64,000 bases of DNA from Mucilaginibacter gracilis (GCF_003633615.1 NZ_RBKU01000001.1:6510001-6574000), one strand, 5' to 3'; counted from the first letter of the stretch, positions 16,997 to 26,195 are shown. Translations and numbers: made by a program. The notes: generated by a model from the sequence alone, not told the origin.

Positions 16997-18871
16997 TTAT
17001 GCTACCGCCAGCTCGGTAAGGGTTGGGTTAATGCTTGCATCGTCTTTTTCAACACGCAGGTTGTTTACAATATGTGCCTGCCTATCGGGCGTGTTTTTCC
17101 CCATAAAATACTCCAGCAAACCTTTAATGTTAGCGTCTTTTAAATAAACCGGATCGAGGCGAATATCCTTACCAATAAACAAACCAAATTCATCCGGCGA
17201 TATCTCTCCCAAACCTTTAAAGCGGGTTATCTCTGGTTTAACGCCTAATTTTTCAATAGCGTTGCGGCGTTCTTCGTCGCTGTAGCAATAAATAGTTTCC
17301 TTTTTATTGCGCACCCTAAACAAAGGCGTTTGCAAAATTGATACGTGCCCGGCTTTCACCAAATCCGGAAAGAACTGCAAAAAGAAAGTCATGAGCAATA
17401 AGCGGATGTGCATACCATCCACATCGGCATCGGTAGCAATTACAATGTTATTATAACGTATACCGTCAATACCATCCTCAATATTGAGGGCGTGTTGCAA
17501 CAGGTTAAACTCTTCGTTTTCGTAAACTACTTTTTTGGTTAGGCCAAAACAGTTTAGGGGCTTACCTTTTAAACTAAAAACCGCCTGCGTCATCACATCG
17601 CGAGATTTAGTGATTGACCCACTGGCCGAGTCACCTTCGGTAATAAAGAGCGTGGTATCCTGCCTGCGCTCATGCTGATCGTCGAAATGTATTTTGCAAT
17701 CGCGTAATTTTTTATTGTGCAGCGACGCTTTTTTGGCGCGCTCATTAGCCAGCTTTTTGATACCTGCAATATCTTTACGTTCGCGTTCTGATTGTAAAAT
17801 ACGTTTCAGCAATGCATCCGCTACACCCGAATTTTGGTGCAGGTAATTATCGAGTTCTTTCTTTACAAAGTCGTTAATAAAACCACGCACGGTTGGCCCC
17901 TCGGGCGCCATATTTTGCGACCCCAACTTGGTTTTGGTTTGCGATTCGAACACCGGCTCCTGTACTTTAATTGCAATCGCCGCCACTATTGACGATCGCA
18001 CGTCCGACGCATCAAACTCCTTTTTATAAAACTCACGAATGGTTTTTACCACCGCTTCGCGAAAAGCAGCCTGGTGCGTACCCCCTTGTGTGGTATTTTG
18101 GCCGTTAACAAACGAATAATATTCTTCGCCATAAGCCTGGCCGTGAGTAATGGCCAGTTCTATGTCTTCGCCTTTAAGGTGTATAATGGGGTAACGGATG
18201 CTTTCGGCATCTGTTTTTTTGGTTAACAAATCGTACAATCCCCTTTCGGAGAAAAATTTGGTACCGTTAAAATTGATGGTTAAACCCGAGTTGAGGTAAA
18301 CATAATTCCATATCATACCGTCAACAAACTCCGGTATAAAGCGGTAGTGCCTAAAAATAGTATCATCGGGCAAAAAGTTAATTGCCGTTCCGTTACGCTG
18401 GGTAGTTTCTTTTTCTGGTTCGTCGCGTATCAGTTCGCCTTTGGCAAATTCGGCAACTTTAGTTCGCCCATCGCGGTATGATTGTACCGTGAACGAGTTT
18501 GACAAGGCATTAACCGCCTTGGTACCCACACCATTTAAGCCTACCGATTTTTGGAATGCCTTACTATCATACTTACCACCGGTGTTTATTTTTGATACGC
18601 AATCAATAACCTTACCCAGCGGTATACCGCGGCCATAATCGCGCACGGCAACTTTTTGGTCGCTCATGGTTATTTCAATGCTTCTGCCTGCGCCCATTAC
18701 AAACTCATCTATCGAGTTATCTACAATTTCTTTAAGCAACACATATATACCATCGTCGTAAGCGGAGCCATCGCCCAGTTTACCGATGTACATACCGGGG
18801 CGAAGCCTGATGTGTTCCTTCCAATCTAACGAGCGGATACTATCATTATCGTAATTTACATTTTCGGCCAT
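16997..18871 (-). CDS. parE: DNA topoisomerase IV subunit B (type IIA topoisomerase, GyrB/ParE family)
   Basis: The ATPase subunit of a type IIA topoisomerase, which with ParC decatenates replicated chromosomes. The GHKL ATPase domain has DNSIDE, DYGRGIPLG and a G-rich lid GLNGVGTKAVNALS. The TOPRIM domain has TEGDSASGS, PLNCFG and DADVDGMHIRLL (metal-binding Asp residues). At 624 residues it is shorter than GyrB and matches Bacteroidota ParE. No parC follows; the next gene downstream is the arabinose regulator 283 bases away. The reversed TATATTTG at 18876-18883 lies just before the ATG. Confidence 0.9.
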   Translation of the reverse strand: MAENVNYDNDSIRSLDWKEHIRLRPGMYIGKLGDGSAYDDGIYVLLKEIVDNSIDEFVMGAGRSIEITMSDQKVAVRDYGRGIPLGKVIDCVSKINTGGKYDSKAFQKSVGLNGVGTKAVNALSNSFTVQSYRDGRTKVAEFAKGELIRDEPEKETTQRNGTAINFLPDDTIFRHYRFIPEFVDGMIWNYVYLNSGLTINFNGTKFFSERGLYDLLTKKTDAESIRYPIIHLKGEDIELAITHGQAYGEEYYSFVNGQNTTQGGTHQAAFREAVVKTIREFYKKEFDASDVRSSIVAAIAIKVQEPVFESQTKTKLGSQNMAPEGPTVRGFINDFVKKELDNYLHQNSGVADALLKRILQSERERKDIAGIKKLANERAKKASLHNKKLRDCKIHFDDQHERRQDTTLFITEGDSASGSITKSRDVMTQAVFSLKGKPLNCFGLTKKVVYENEEFNLLQHALNIEDGIDGIRYNNIVIATDADVDGMHIRLLLMTFFLQFFPDLVKAGHVSILQTPLFRVRNKKETIYCYSDEERRNAIEKLGVKPEITRFKGLGEISPDEFGLFIGKDIRLDPVYLKDANIKGLLEYFMGKNTPDRQAHIVNNLRVEKDDASINPTLTELAVA

Positions 18872-18875
18872 GTTG

Positions 18876-18883
18876 CAAATATA
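18876..18883 (-). promoter_or_regulatory. Candidate -7 element of parE
   Basis: On the minus strand this reads TATATTTG, matching TAnnTTTG, four bases before the ATG (18869-18871). No clear -33 TTTG was found at the expected distance, so confidence is limited. Confidence 0.4.
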
Positions 18884-19105
18884 AGGGTGTTATAGCGGTG
18901 TGCGTACATTAGTATTCAACAATGTGTAAATTATGTTGAGATGGGTTAGCTATAGGTTATTAAAAATCATTTCAATAAAATTTGCTTATTCAGTAAATAT
19001 CCCTACATTGTATCCCCCTGTTCGGTTTAACGGGGCATTTATATTGTTATAACAAATAAAAAAGAGCACCCTGCAAAAAAGTAAACTGGTGCCGTAATAC
19101 AGCTT

Positions 19106-19591
19106 ATGGTAAATAAGGAAATTAAAATAGCATTTGAAGATTATCAAACAATAGATCAATTAAACAGCGCCGACAGGGATTTGTGTATGGAAGCTGTAAA
19201 GGCACTTGATAATTCGCACTCGCCGTATTCAAAATTCAAGGTAGGTGTGGCCCTGCGTTTATTAAGCGGCAAAATAATTTACGGCAGTAACCAGGAAAAC
19301 GTGGCCTACCCATCGGGCCTATGTGCGGAGCGTGTTGCACTGTTTTACTGGGGCGCAAACCACCCTCACGACCCAATAGTGAGCATGGCCGTAACCGCCC
19401 ACACCAATGATTTTGAAATACTAAACCCCATAACACCCTGCGGTTCGTGCTTACAGGTATTAGCCGAGTACGAAAAAAAGCAAGACAGGCCCATAGAAGT
19501 AATGCTATATTGCCAAAACGGCGCAATATGGAAAACCTGCGGTGTACAATGCTTTTTACCCTTTTTGTTTTTTGAAGAAAGATTGAAATAA
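19106..19591 (+). CDS. cdd: Cytidine deaminase
   Basis: It deaminates cytidine and deoxycytidine to uridine forms in pyrimidine salvage. The 161-residue length fits homotetrameric cytidine deaminases with three Cys zinc ligands. They are visible as C73 in LCAERVA, followed by the catalytic Glu75, and C112/C115 in PCGSC. The substrate segment SPYSKFKVGVAL and the NVAYPSGLCAE motif are intact. It is transcribed divergently from parE with a 234-base spacer and ends at a bidirectional terminator. Confidence 0.95.
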   Translation: MVNKEIKIAFEDYQTIDQLNSADRDLCMEAVKALDNSHSPYSKFKVGVALRLLSGKIIYGSNQENVAYPSGLCAERVALFYWGANHPHDPIVSMAVTAHTNDFEILNPITPCGSCLQVLAEYEKKQDRPIEVMLYCQNGAIWKTCGVQCFLPFLFFEERLK

Positions 19592-19624
19592 AAAAAAGAG
19601 CGGTGGTTGCCCATCGCTCCTTTT
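19590..19624. terminator. Bidirectional terminator between cdd and the NTF2-like gene
   Basis: GAGCGGTGG (19598-19606) pairs with CCATCGCTC (19611-19619), one G-T wobble and a 4-base loop, with an A run on the left and Ts on the right. It lies between convergent genes. Confidence 0.8.
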
Positions 19625-19643
19625 AACATAATTAAAAAAATTA

Positions 19644-20078
19644 TTATTTAAACACAGAGTAAACGTTGGTAATTTTCCAGCCATCGTTAGTGTTAGCCAG
19701 GGTTACGTAGTTGGTGCGTAAAAAGCCTTTGTATTGCATGTTTACCTTAACAACGGTAATATCGGCATTGCTTTCGTTAACCATTACAGTGCTTTTGCAA
19801 TCTTGTTTAACATTTTCGGTTGTTTTCAAAAATTCCATTAACTCAGCTTTATTGCAGCTTACCATAGTTTTGCCGCGTAGCATTGTAAACTTAAAGTTGT
19901 TATCCAGTACTTCGGTTAGGGCTTCGTTTTGGCCGTGCGCTATTGCGTTAACGTAAGCATTAACGGCATAGTTAATTGATGTTTTTTCGTTTGCAGTATT
20001 ATCGATGTTTTTTGCACTTGCTGCGCCAAAGGTTACTACTGCTACTAAACCCAGGATGATTGTTTTTAAAGTTTTCAT
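19644..20078 (-). CDS. Secreted NTF2-like (putative lumazine-binding) protein
   Basis: A 144-residue protein with a signal peptide cleaved near ASAKN. The mature region has the order expected of an NTF2/SnoaL-like fold: a helix with the pattern YVNAIAHGQNEALTEVLDNNF, then strands, and a C-terminal strand DGWKITNVYSVF, typical of the lumazine-binding-like/DUF4440-type periplasmic proteins common in Bacteroidota. No catalytic residues can be named, and the biological role is unknown. It stands alone with a 221-base upstream spacer. Confidence 0.75.
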   Translation of the reverse strand: MKTLKTIILGLVAVVTFGAASAKNIDNTANEKTSINYAVNAYVNAIAHGQNEALTEVLDNNFKFTMLRGKTMVSCNKAELMEFLKTTENVKQDCKSTVMVNESNADITVVKVNMQYKGFLRTNYVTLANTNDGWKITNVYSVFK

Positions 20079-20299
20079 GATATTGTGTTTTAAAAGTTAT
20101 TTGTTGTTGTTTTTATAGATAAGACGTCGCCAATAAAAATACGTTACAGTTAAATCATTTAAATTATACGATTTAACAATCATTTAACATTATTAAACTA
20201 AAAATGAGATTTTGGCAGGGTTTAGGGCTTTTCACACATATTGATGTGGCTTAAAGCTCCATTTTTTTAAAAATAACCCGTATTTAGTACTTTAGCACT

Positions 20300-20821
20300 A
20301 TGGTAAAATTTAACACCATGATATTAAAATTTGCCGACCAGGGCGAAAAAACGGGCTGGCGGTATATTGATGTACCTGCGGATATTGCCCAAGAGTTAAA
20401 ACCGGGCAATAAAAAATCGTTCCGCGTTAAAGGTATGCTTGATGGTTTTGCCTTTGCCGGGCTTGCCCTGATGCCTATGGGCAACGGTAATTTTATTATG
20501 GCACTCAAGGCGGATATACGTAAGGCGATACATAAACGCGAAGGCGCAATGCTAAACGTTAGCCTTGAAGTTGACCATGATTATAAAGTAGAAATTCCGG
20601 ATGACCTGATGGAATGTTTTGATGCCGACCCGGAAGCACTGCTGTTTTTTAACAGCCTGGTACAATCGCACCGCGATTATTTTATTAAATGGATAGAGAG
20701 TGCCAAAACCGAAGCTACCAGGGTTAAGCGCATTGTGAATACGGTAAACGCTGCATCGCGCCGAATGGCTTATAACGAAATGATAAGGGCACTTAAAAAC
20801 GAAAAAGACAGCCTGTTTTAA
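20300..20821 (+). CDS. DUF1905/YdeI-OmdA-like protein
   Basis: A 173-residue cytoplasmic protein in two parts. Residues 1-95 match the DUF1905 beta-barrel pattern, with WRYIDVPADIAQEL and a later GNGNFIMALKADIRKA segment. Residues about 100-165 match the helical YdeI/OmdA tail, with PEALLFFNSL, HRDYFIKWIESAKTEATR and KRI. The family is linked in name to bacteriocin protection, but its molecular role is not settled. The stop codon overlaps the stop of the convergent gene in TTAA (20818-20821), so the two genes share four bases. Confidence 0.8.
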   Translation: MVKFNTMILKFADQGEKTGWRYIDVPADIAQELKPGNKKSFRVKGMLDGFAFAGLALMPMGNGNFIMALKADIRKAIHKREGAMLNVSLEVDHDYKVEIPDDLMECFDADPEALLFFNSLVQSHRDYFIKWIESAKTEATRVKRIVNTVNAASRRMAYNEMIRALKNEKDSLF

Positions 20822-21522
20822 AACGGTGTAAAATATATTTGCTTGCGATACTGGCGCACAGGCCCAAAGCTGTACTTTACCCCTACCGAAAAATAATGAT
20901 AAAATTTAGATACCGCCGTCGAGAACGGGTCGTCGTACCCATCCAGTCCGGAGCCAAATGCAGCATTTAAACTGTAATTAACATCAACTCTAAATTTTGG
21001 TTCATCGTATTTGTTAAATATCTTAAACTCGTAACCCGTTCTAAAAGGTATTATCAGGTTGGTGCTATGTATAATGTAGTTTGTGGACGTGGTAAAATAA
21101 ATACCTGTTATGTTGCTGTACAGCAGGCCCGCTCCTACCCCGGCATACACATTTTTTATTCCGTTTAAAAACGGGCTTTGGGAGTAATCAATAAATTCGC
21201 CAAGTTGTACATCGGCGTGCAGGGCCACCATTGTAATGTTGCTTATAAATTGCTTTTGGTAACTATCGTGAACATAATCGCCGCTGGTTAGGTTGCCTAT
21301 TTGCCCTTCCAGGCTAACAGCTGTAAAGGGCGTTACATGGTAATTAAAACTAATGCTGGTTGCGTTGCTGGCTGTTTTAGTTTCTTCGCCCGCCGAAGCT
21401 ATTGTTGTACCGTAACCTACGCCTATACTAAATTGCTGATAACCCATTTGCGCTTTGGCAACGGTGTTACATAACAGCAGCAACAAAATAAATTTAAAAC
21501 CATTAAAGTTAAACCAGCGCAT
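20818..21522 (-). CDS. Outer-membrane beta-barrel-like secreted protein
   Basis: The protein starts with a signal peptide (FKFILLLLLCNTVAKAQ) if ATG 21522 is used; in-frame ATGs at 21543 and 21585 would put charged residues before it. The mature part alternates polar and hydrophobic residues, with aromatic-rich strands such as QQFSIGVGYGTT, AVSLEGQIG and YHYFSVGVKYSF, which is typical of 8-stranded outer membrane barrels. No specific function is recognised. The stop shares TTAA with the convergent DUF1905 gene. Confidence 0.65.
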   Translation of the reverse strand: MRWFNFNGFKFILLLLLCNTVAKAQMGYQQFSIGVGYGTTIASAGEETKTASNATSISFNYHVTPFTAVSLEGQIGNLTSGDYVHDSYQKQFISNITMVALHADVQLGEFIDYSQSPFLNGIKNVYAGVGAGLLYSNITGIYFTTSTNYIIHSTNLIIPFRTGYEFKIFNKYDEPKFRVDVNYSLNAAFGSGLDGYDDPFSTAVSKFYHYFSVGVKYSFGPVRQYRKQIYFTPF

Positions 21523-21685
21523 TACCTTAAATAAGTGTAGCATCAAAATATTTGGTATTGAGTTTCTACTGTCAAGTATAAACAAAAACCTGCTAATTTG
21601 CTTATACTATTATACACATTGTGTTTTTTTTAGGATGCTTACGCGGCAATATAAATTGAGGCTTTTGGAAGCTATACTGTATAAA

Positions 21686-21718
21686 TTGTGGTATGTGTTT
21701 TTTATTTCAATATCTTTG
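21686..21718 (+). promoter_or_regulatory. Promoter of rbfA
   Basis: TTG at 21686-21688 and TATCTTTG (TAnnTTTG) at 21711-21718 are spaced 22 bases apart. The rbfA ATG is 38 bases downstream of the -7 box. Confidence 0.55.
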
Positions 21719-21756
21719 GTTTTAGTAATTCACCTCTCTGTTCAATATAATATATT

Positions 21757-22125
21757 ATGGAATCAAAACGTCAACAAAAATTTGCAGGAGTAATACAAGA
21801 AGATCTGGCAGCCATATTTCAGCGCGAGGGGATGAGTTTTTTACCCAACACACTGGTAACCATAACCAAAGTAAGGGTAACACCCGATTTAGCCCTGGCA
21901 CGTATATTTTTAAGTTTTTTTAACAATACCAACACTCAGCTTGCACTGCAAACTATAAAACTGCATGCATCGGAAATACGTTATAAACTGGGCGCACGTA
22001 TTAAAGACCAGGTGCGGATAATACCACAGCTTGAATTTTTTATTGACGATACCAGCGACTATGTTGAACGTATGGATAAACTATTTGACAAGATTAACAA
22101 AGAAGAAGGCCAAACCGGCAGTTAA
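21757..22125 (+). CDS. rbfA: 30S ribosome-binding factor A
   Basis: A KH-fold assembly factor that binds the 16S rRNA central region during late 30S maturation and cold adaptation. The 122 residues show the family pattern: an N-terminal helix with KFAGVIQEDLAAIF, then strands LVTITKVRVTPDLALARIFLSFF and the end RIIPQLEFFIDDTSDY. It has its own promoter and is followed 21 bases later by the M23 peptidase gene, probably cotranscribed. Confidence 0.92.
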   Translation: MESKRQQKFAGVIQEDLAAIFQREGMSFLPNTLVTITKVRVTPDLALARIFLSFFNNTNTQLALQTIKLHASEIRYKLGARIKDQVRIIPQLEFFIDDTSDYVERMDKLFDKINKEEGQTGS

Positions 22126-22146
22126 TAAGCACAGCTATTTTATGGT

Positions 22147-22851
22147 ATGAACAAGCACCAGCAGTTGGAACAATATATTGCCCGGCACCCCAAAAGTGTG
22201 GGCAAAGTGGTATTTTTTGATGCAAGCCGCCATAATTTATTGCCGCTTGATTTTACCAGCGCAAATGCGGAGTTAACGCCTGGTATAATTAGCAGTACGC
22301 AGCATTTCTCGGAATGGGTTTTTAAAAAGCTTAAAGAAAACAAGTGCAAGTACGGTATAGGCGGCTATTTTGAGCACCGCACGCTATACTCGGGCAGTGC
22401 GCTGTTTAATACCACTGCCGAAACGCGCAACCTGCATTTAGGCGTGGATATTTGGGGCGATGCCGAAACAACGGTTTACAACCCAATTGCAGGCAAGGTT
22501 CATAGCTTTAAAGACAACAACAATAAGGGCGATTATGGCCCGACCATTATTTTGGAACATGATTTAGACGGGCTAAAACTTTATTCGTTATACGGCCACT
22601 TGAGTTACGAATCGTTAATGGGTTTGCACGTGGGTATGCCAATGAAACTGGGCGAACCGGTTGGCCACTTTGGCGATGCCGCCGAAAACGGTAACTGGCC
22701 GCCGCATTTACACTTCCAGCTCATGTTTGATATGGAAGGCCTTGAAGGTGATTACCCTGGTGCATGCCGCCCGTCAGAAAAAGAACATTATCAGCAAAAC
22801 ATTGCCGATCCCGATTTAATTCTCCGTTTCCCGGCGAGCAATATAATTTAA
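22147..22851 (+). CDS. M23-family metallopeptidase without an evident signal peptide
   Basis: A LytM-type peptidase domain occupies about residues 95-210. Zinc ligands are in HLGVDIW (HxxxD) and the catalytic HxH in HLHFQLM; the domain frame AGKVHSF and YGHLSYE is also intact. These enzymes normally cleave peptidoglycan cross-links. Unusually, the N-terminal 90 residues start MNKHQQLEQYIARHP, with no hydrophobic signal, so export is not explained. It follows rbfA by 21 bases. Either the protein acts in the cytoplasm or is exported by a non-classical route. Confidence 0.82.
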   Translation: MNKHQQLEQYIARHPKSVGKVVFFDASRHNLLPLDFTSANAELTPGIISSTQHFSEWVFKKLKENKCKYGIGGYFEHRTLYSGSALFNTTAETRNLHLGVDIWGDAETTVYNPIAGKVHSFKDNNNKGDYGPTIILEHDLDGLKLYSLYGHLSYESLMGLHVGMPMKLGEPVGHFGDAAENGNWPPHLHFQLMFDMEGLEGDYPGACRPSEKEHYQQNIADPDLILRFPASNII

Positions 22852-22898
22852 GGGCACGTTGGTTGTTTATATAGCAAGGTAAAACAGCTTTTAAAAAA

Positions 22899-23564
22899 AT
22901 GAACCGATTGTTATTAGCCATATTGGTGTTAGCGTTTTCCTTTAGTAAGGCTAACGCACAGGTGCAATTTAAAGGCGGTAGCGGCGCGTTGACTAATTTT
23001 TTGTCGGAGAACTTAATTTATCCTGAGTATTCAAGACAAAATTGTATTTCGGGAACGGTAAAAGTTAGCTTTAATGTTGATGAAAGCGGCAAACTTAGTG
23101 ATGTTAAAATTTACAAAGGCACGGGTGTTGATTTGGACGACGAAGCCATTCGGGTTATCAAACTAACATCCGGCAAATGGATGGTACCGCCCGGCCACAA
23201 CCCTGCCGAAAACATTGTTTTACCCGTAACATTTAAACCCGAAAGCGAACGCTGCCGCACTACTGATGTGCAGAGTATACGCCAGGCTATTAACGCCTAT
23301 CGCGCAAGGCAAAGCCTTGTTAATGTAGTTACTAACTACTACCAAAATAAATACTTAGGCAAGGTCGATACCACAAAGGAAAAGCTGATTACCTCAATAA
23401 AAGATCAGTTAGGTTTTGATGATGAATACGTGCATAATATACTTGAGCAGGCTAACGCCAAATTTAAACAAGGCGATAGCGAAGGTGCCTGTGCCGACTG
23501 GCATTTTATCAAAAATATAGGCAGCAACCTGGCCGATGCTCTGTTGTATAAAAACTGTCATTAA
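22899..23564 (+). CDS. Periplasmic TonB C-terminal domain protein
   Basis: A signal peptide (cleaved near ANAQ) is followed by a TonB_C-type domain at about residues 25-110: LIYPEYSRQNCISGTVKVSFNVDE, then GKLSDVKIYKG and DDEAIRVIKL. The last 100 residues include two helices and several Cys. There is no transmembrane anchor or proline-rich spacer, so it does not look like an energy-transducing TonB but like one of the soluble TonB-C proteins of Bacteroidota. It begins 47 bases after the peptidase gene. Partners are unknown. Confidence 0.75.
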   Translation: MNRLLLAILVLAFSFSKANAQVQFKGGSGALTNFLSENLIYPEYSRQNCISGTVKVSFNVDESGKLSDVKIYKGTGVDLDDEAIRVIKLTSGKWMVPPGHNPAENIVLPVTFKPESERCRTTDVQSIRQAINAYRARQSLVNVVTNYYQNKYLGKVDTTKEKLITSIKDQLGFDDEYVHNILEQANAKFKQGDSEGACADWHFIKNIGSNLADALLYKNCH

Positions 23565-23640
23565 CCTGCGCTACACACCTCTTATTGTCAATTTTTAAAA
23601 AGCATGTCTTTTAAGTAAGTGTTTATTGAAATGAAATGCC

Positions 23641-23648
23641 TACTTTTG
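23641..23648 (+). promoter_or_regulatory. -7 element of the cold-shock gene
   Basis: TACTTTTG matches TAnnTTTG and lies 23 bases before the ATG at 23672. A -33 element was not clear. Confidence 0.45.
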
Positions 23649-23671
23649 CTTAAATTTTTAATAATAATACA

Positions 23672-23866
23672 ATGCAACAAGGTAAAGTAAAGTTTTTTAA
23701 TGAAACTAAAGGGTTCGGATTCATTATCCCTACTGATGGCGGCGAAGAAGTGTTTGTTCACTCTTCAGGTTTAAAAGACCAAATCCGTGAAAACGATGAA
23801 GTTCAATATGAAGTGGAACGTGGCAAAAAAGGAATGAACGCGGTTAATGTTTCAGTTCTTTCTTAA
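23672..23866 (+). CDS. cspA: Cold-shock domain protein
   Basis: A 64-residue single-stranded nucleic-acid-binding OB fold. RNP1 (KGFGFI) and RNP2 (VFVHSS) are intact, and the C-terminal strand reads GMNAVNVSVL. It acts as an RNA chaperone or antiterminator in the cytoplasm. The gene is short, isolated, with a promoter element upstream and a strong terminator directly downstream. The symbol is by family, as several paralogues usually exist. Confidence 0.95.
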   Translation: MQQGKVKFFNETKGFGFIIPTDGGEEVFVHSSGLKDQIRENDEVQYEVERGKKGMNAVNVSVLS

Positions 23867-23883
23867 ACATACATCATTATCGT

Positions 23884-23920
23884 AAAAAAGCGGTGAGCGT
23901 AAAAGCTTACCGCTTTTTTT
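23884..23920 (+). terminator. Terminator after the cold-shock gene
   Basis: AAAAAAGCGGTGAGC (23884-23898) pairs with GCTTACCGC plus seven Ts (23905-23920), one G-T wobble, 6-base loop. Confidence 0.88.
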
Positions 23921-23995
23921 ATGCCCTTTTGCTGAGGTTTGGATTGTAGCTTTATAAGCAGATGAACACAAAACCAGAAGGGCTCCAATTTACAA

Positions 23996-25126
23996 TTAAC
24001 GCACGTTACGGCCCTTCCAATCGTACTTTTTGGTATTGCCCATAATACCCACATACACAAAGTATACTACGTGTATGGGCGATATAATACTCAATAGCCA
24101 AACCAGCTTTACCCGTTTAAAAAACACATTAATGGGTATTAAAAAGGCTATCTCAAACAAATACTTAAACACAAACTGCACCAGCAGCAGTTTAAAAAAG
24201 TAAACATCATAAAATCCAAGCAGCGCGTTCACCAATAACGACAGGTTGAACAGCCAAATGCCCATAGCCAGCGCAACAACCCGCTTATCTTTATACTTAA
24301 CAGATTTTGATGCCCAGCGCCGCCTTTGCTGTAAAAATTCTTTTAGGGTGTGTTTGGCATCGGTATAAACTATGGCTTCGCGCTTTTTTAAAAACCCTAT
24401 GCGGTTGGGGTATTTTTCGGCAACTTTTTGCAGCAGCAGTTCGTCATCTCCTGATGCCAGGTCGTCAATACCTTTAAAACCGCCAACTTCGTAAAAAACA
24501 TCTTTACGATAAGCAAAATTGGCACCGTTACAGGTTGAGGCCTTGTGGTTACCAATAAATGCGGCCCCAATACCAATGAGATACGAAAACTCGAGCGTTT
24601 GCATTCGTTCAAACAAGCTTTGCTCGTTAAAGTAGGTAACCGGCGATGATATCATCACCAAATTGTTAGCCTGGTAATAATCAACCACCGACGATAGCCA
24701 TTGTGTACCCATACGGCAATCGGCATCGGTGGCAACCAAAAAATCGCCGGTTGATAGTTTAATGGCTTCGGTAATGGCCCGTTTTTTATACGAGTTTAAG
24801 GCCTCTTCGTCCCTTAACTGCAACAGTTTTACATTGCGGTGGGCGTAGCTGCTAATAATTTCGGCAGTACGGTCGGTAGAGTGATCGTCGGCAATAATAA
24901 TCTCAAAAAGCTCTTTGGGGTAATCCTGAGCCAAAATATCATCAATGGTTAAGCCAATTTTTTCTTCCTCGTTACGGGCCGCTATTAAAACAGTTACCTT
25001 GGTGGTAAAGGGTTTGCCCGATGATTGGGGTGTTTTTAAATGATACCACCCTTTAATAAGATAACTTAACACAACCAGGTATATACCTGTACAGATAAGC
25101 GATATGATACTATGAATTTCTATCAA
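23996..25126 (-). CDS. Family 2 glycosyltransferase, membrane-anchored
   Basis: It transfers a sugar from a nucleotide-sugar donor by inversion. After an N-terminal helix (about residues 5-25), the GT-A domain has VTVLIAARNEEE, DDHSTDRT, the metal-binding DAD in FLVATDADCRM, and QQRRRWASKS (QxxRW) near residue 270. Three or more C-terminal helices follow, as in processive or lipid-linked transferases. The start is TTG 25126 and overlaps the preceding flippase-like gene by 17 bases, so the two are translationally coupled. The product may be a glycolipid; acceptor unknown. Confidence 0.85.
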   Translation of the reverse strand: MIEIHSIISLICTGIYLVVLSYLIKGWYHLKTPQSSGKPFTTKVTVLIAARNEEEKIGLTIDDILAQDYPKELFEIIIADDHSTDRTAEIISSYAHRNVKLLQLRDEEALNSYKKRAITEAIKLSTGDFLVATDADCRMGTQWLSSVVDYYQANNLVMISSPVTYFNEQSLFERMQTLEFSYLIGIGAAFIGNHKASTCNGANFAYRKDVFYEVGGFKGIDDLASGDDELLLQKVAEKYPNRIGFLKKREAIVYTDAKHTLKEFLQQRRRWASKSVKYKDKRVVALAMGIWLFNLSLLVNALLGFYDVYFFKLLLVQFVFKYLFEIAFLIPINVFFKRVKLVWLLSIISPIHVVYFVYVGIMGNTKKYDWKGRNVR

Positions 25127-26081
25127 AGAATTTGATTTTTAAAACGAATACAGAACCTAAAATAGCCGGAATAATTAAATTAACAAACCATATAGATGAT
25201 ACCGACGCAAGCACCGCAATTTGTTGGTTAGTGATGTAACCAAAAAAAGTGGAGGCTGTTAAACCGCGTAAGCCCACATCTATAAAATCGAGCGTTGGCA
25301 ATGCCGATTGGATGAAGAAGTTATTAAACACCATCATCATGCTGGGGAACGCCGGCAAAGCCGGCAGCAGCAAATGTATAACCAGGTAATATTGGAATGA
25401 AAATACCGAGAACCGGGCCAAGCAAAATAAAAAAGTAATAATGAGTTGTTTGTTGCTGTAACGGGCAATAATATCAAAAAAGCGGGCATACTTTTTCAAA
25501 AAAGAAACCCGATCAAGTAAAGTAACAAACCACTTTATATTAAAATAACAGGTTAATATTACCAGCGCAAATACCGTTAACACTAAAGCTATAAAAAACA
25601 TAACCCAAGCGTTTAAATGCATGTAGGTATACAAAAACCAGGTTAGCGCAAATGCGCCTACCACGTTGGTAATGGTACCTTGCCCAAACTGGCCAATGCC
25701 CATAACAAATACCCCATAAGCACGCTTGCGCGGAGGTAGAAACATAACGCGGCCGCCAAATTCGCCCAAACGATATGGTGTAAAAATGGCCCACGTTAAA
25801 CCACAAAATATAGCTTCTACAGACTCAAAAACGCCAATGTGCTGTAATTTGCTTATTAAATATTTCCATTTAAGGGCCTCTAAAAACCAATTAACCAGCA
25901 TTAATAAAATAACGGCTGTAAAGGTAATTAAAACCTGATTTTGATTAATGTGAGCTATTAAAAGCTTAAATTGTATAAGCTTATGGTTGTTGGTTACCGT
26001 ATGGTAAATAAAACCGTAAGCCAGTGCAATAATGCCCACTTTAATACTATATGATAGTACTTTTTTGTTAAAACTCGTCAA
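25110..26081 (-). CDS. Lysylphosphatidylglycerol synthase transmembrane-like/flippase-like protein (UPF0104/AglD type)
   Basis: A 323-residue membrane protein with about eight helices, no soluble domain, and the pattern WFLEALKWKYLI, FCGLTWAIFTPYRLGEFGGR and GIGQFGQGTIT typical of the LPG_synthase_TM/UPF0104 family. It may flip or modify a lipid. The start appears to be TTG 26081. It overlaps the GT2 gene by 17 bases on the same strand; an AglD-like protein paired with a GT2 enzyme suggests a common glycolipid pathway. Confidence 0.75.
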   Translation of the reverse strand: MTSFNKKVLSYSIKVGIIALAYGFIYHTVTNNHKLIQFKLLIAHINQNQVLITFTAVILLMLVNWFLEALKWKYLISKLQHIGVFESVEAIFCGLTWAIFTPYRLGEFGGRVMFLPPRKRAYGVFVMGIGQFGQGTITNVVGAFALTWFLYTYMHLNAWVMFFIALVLTVFALVILTCYFNIKWFVTLLDRVSFLKKYARFFDIIARYSNKQLIITFLFCLARFSVFSFQYYLVIHLLLPALPAFPSMMMVFNNFFIQSALPTLDFIDVGLRGLTASTFFGYITNQQIAVLASVSSIWFVNLIIPAILGSVFVLKIKFFDRNS

Positions 26082-26195
26082 TAGGTAAATTTTTGCTGCA
26101 ATGTTACAAAATGCGGCTTACACCGCACCTTATAAAGCTCAATTTTTGCAAATTTGTTTTAATAGCATTATTGCTTTGCTTATACTTGCTATGTG

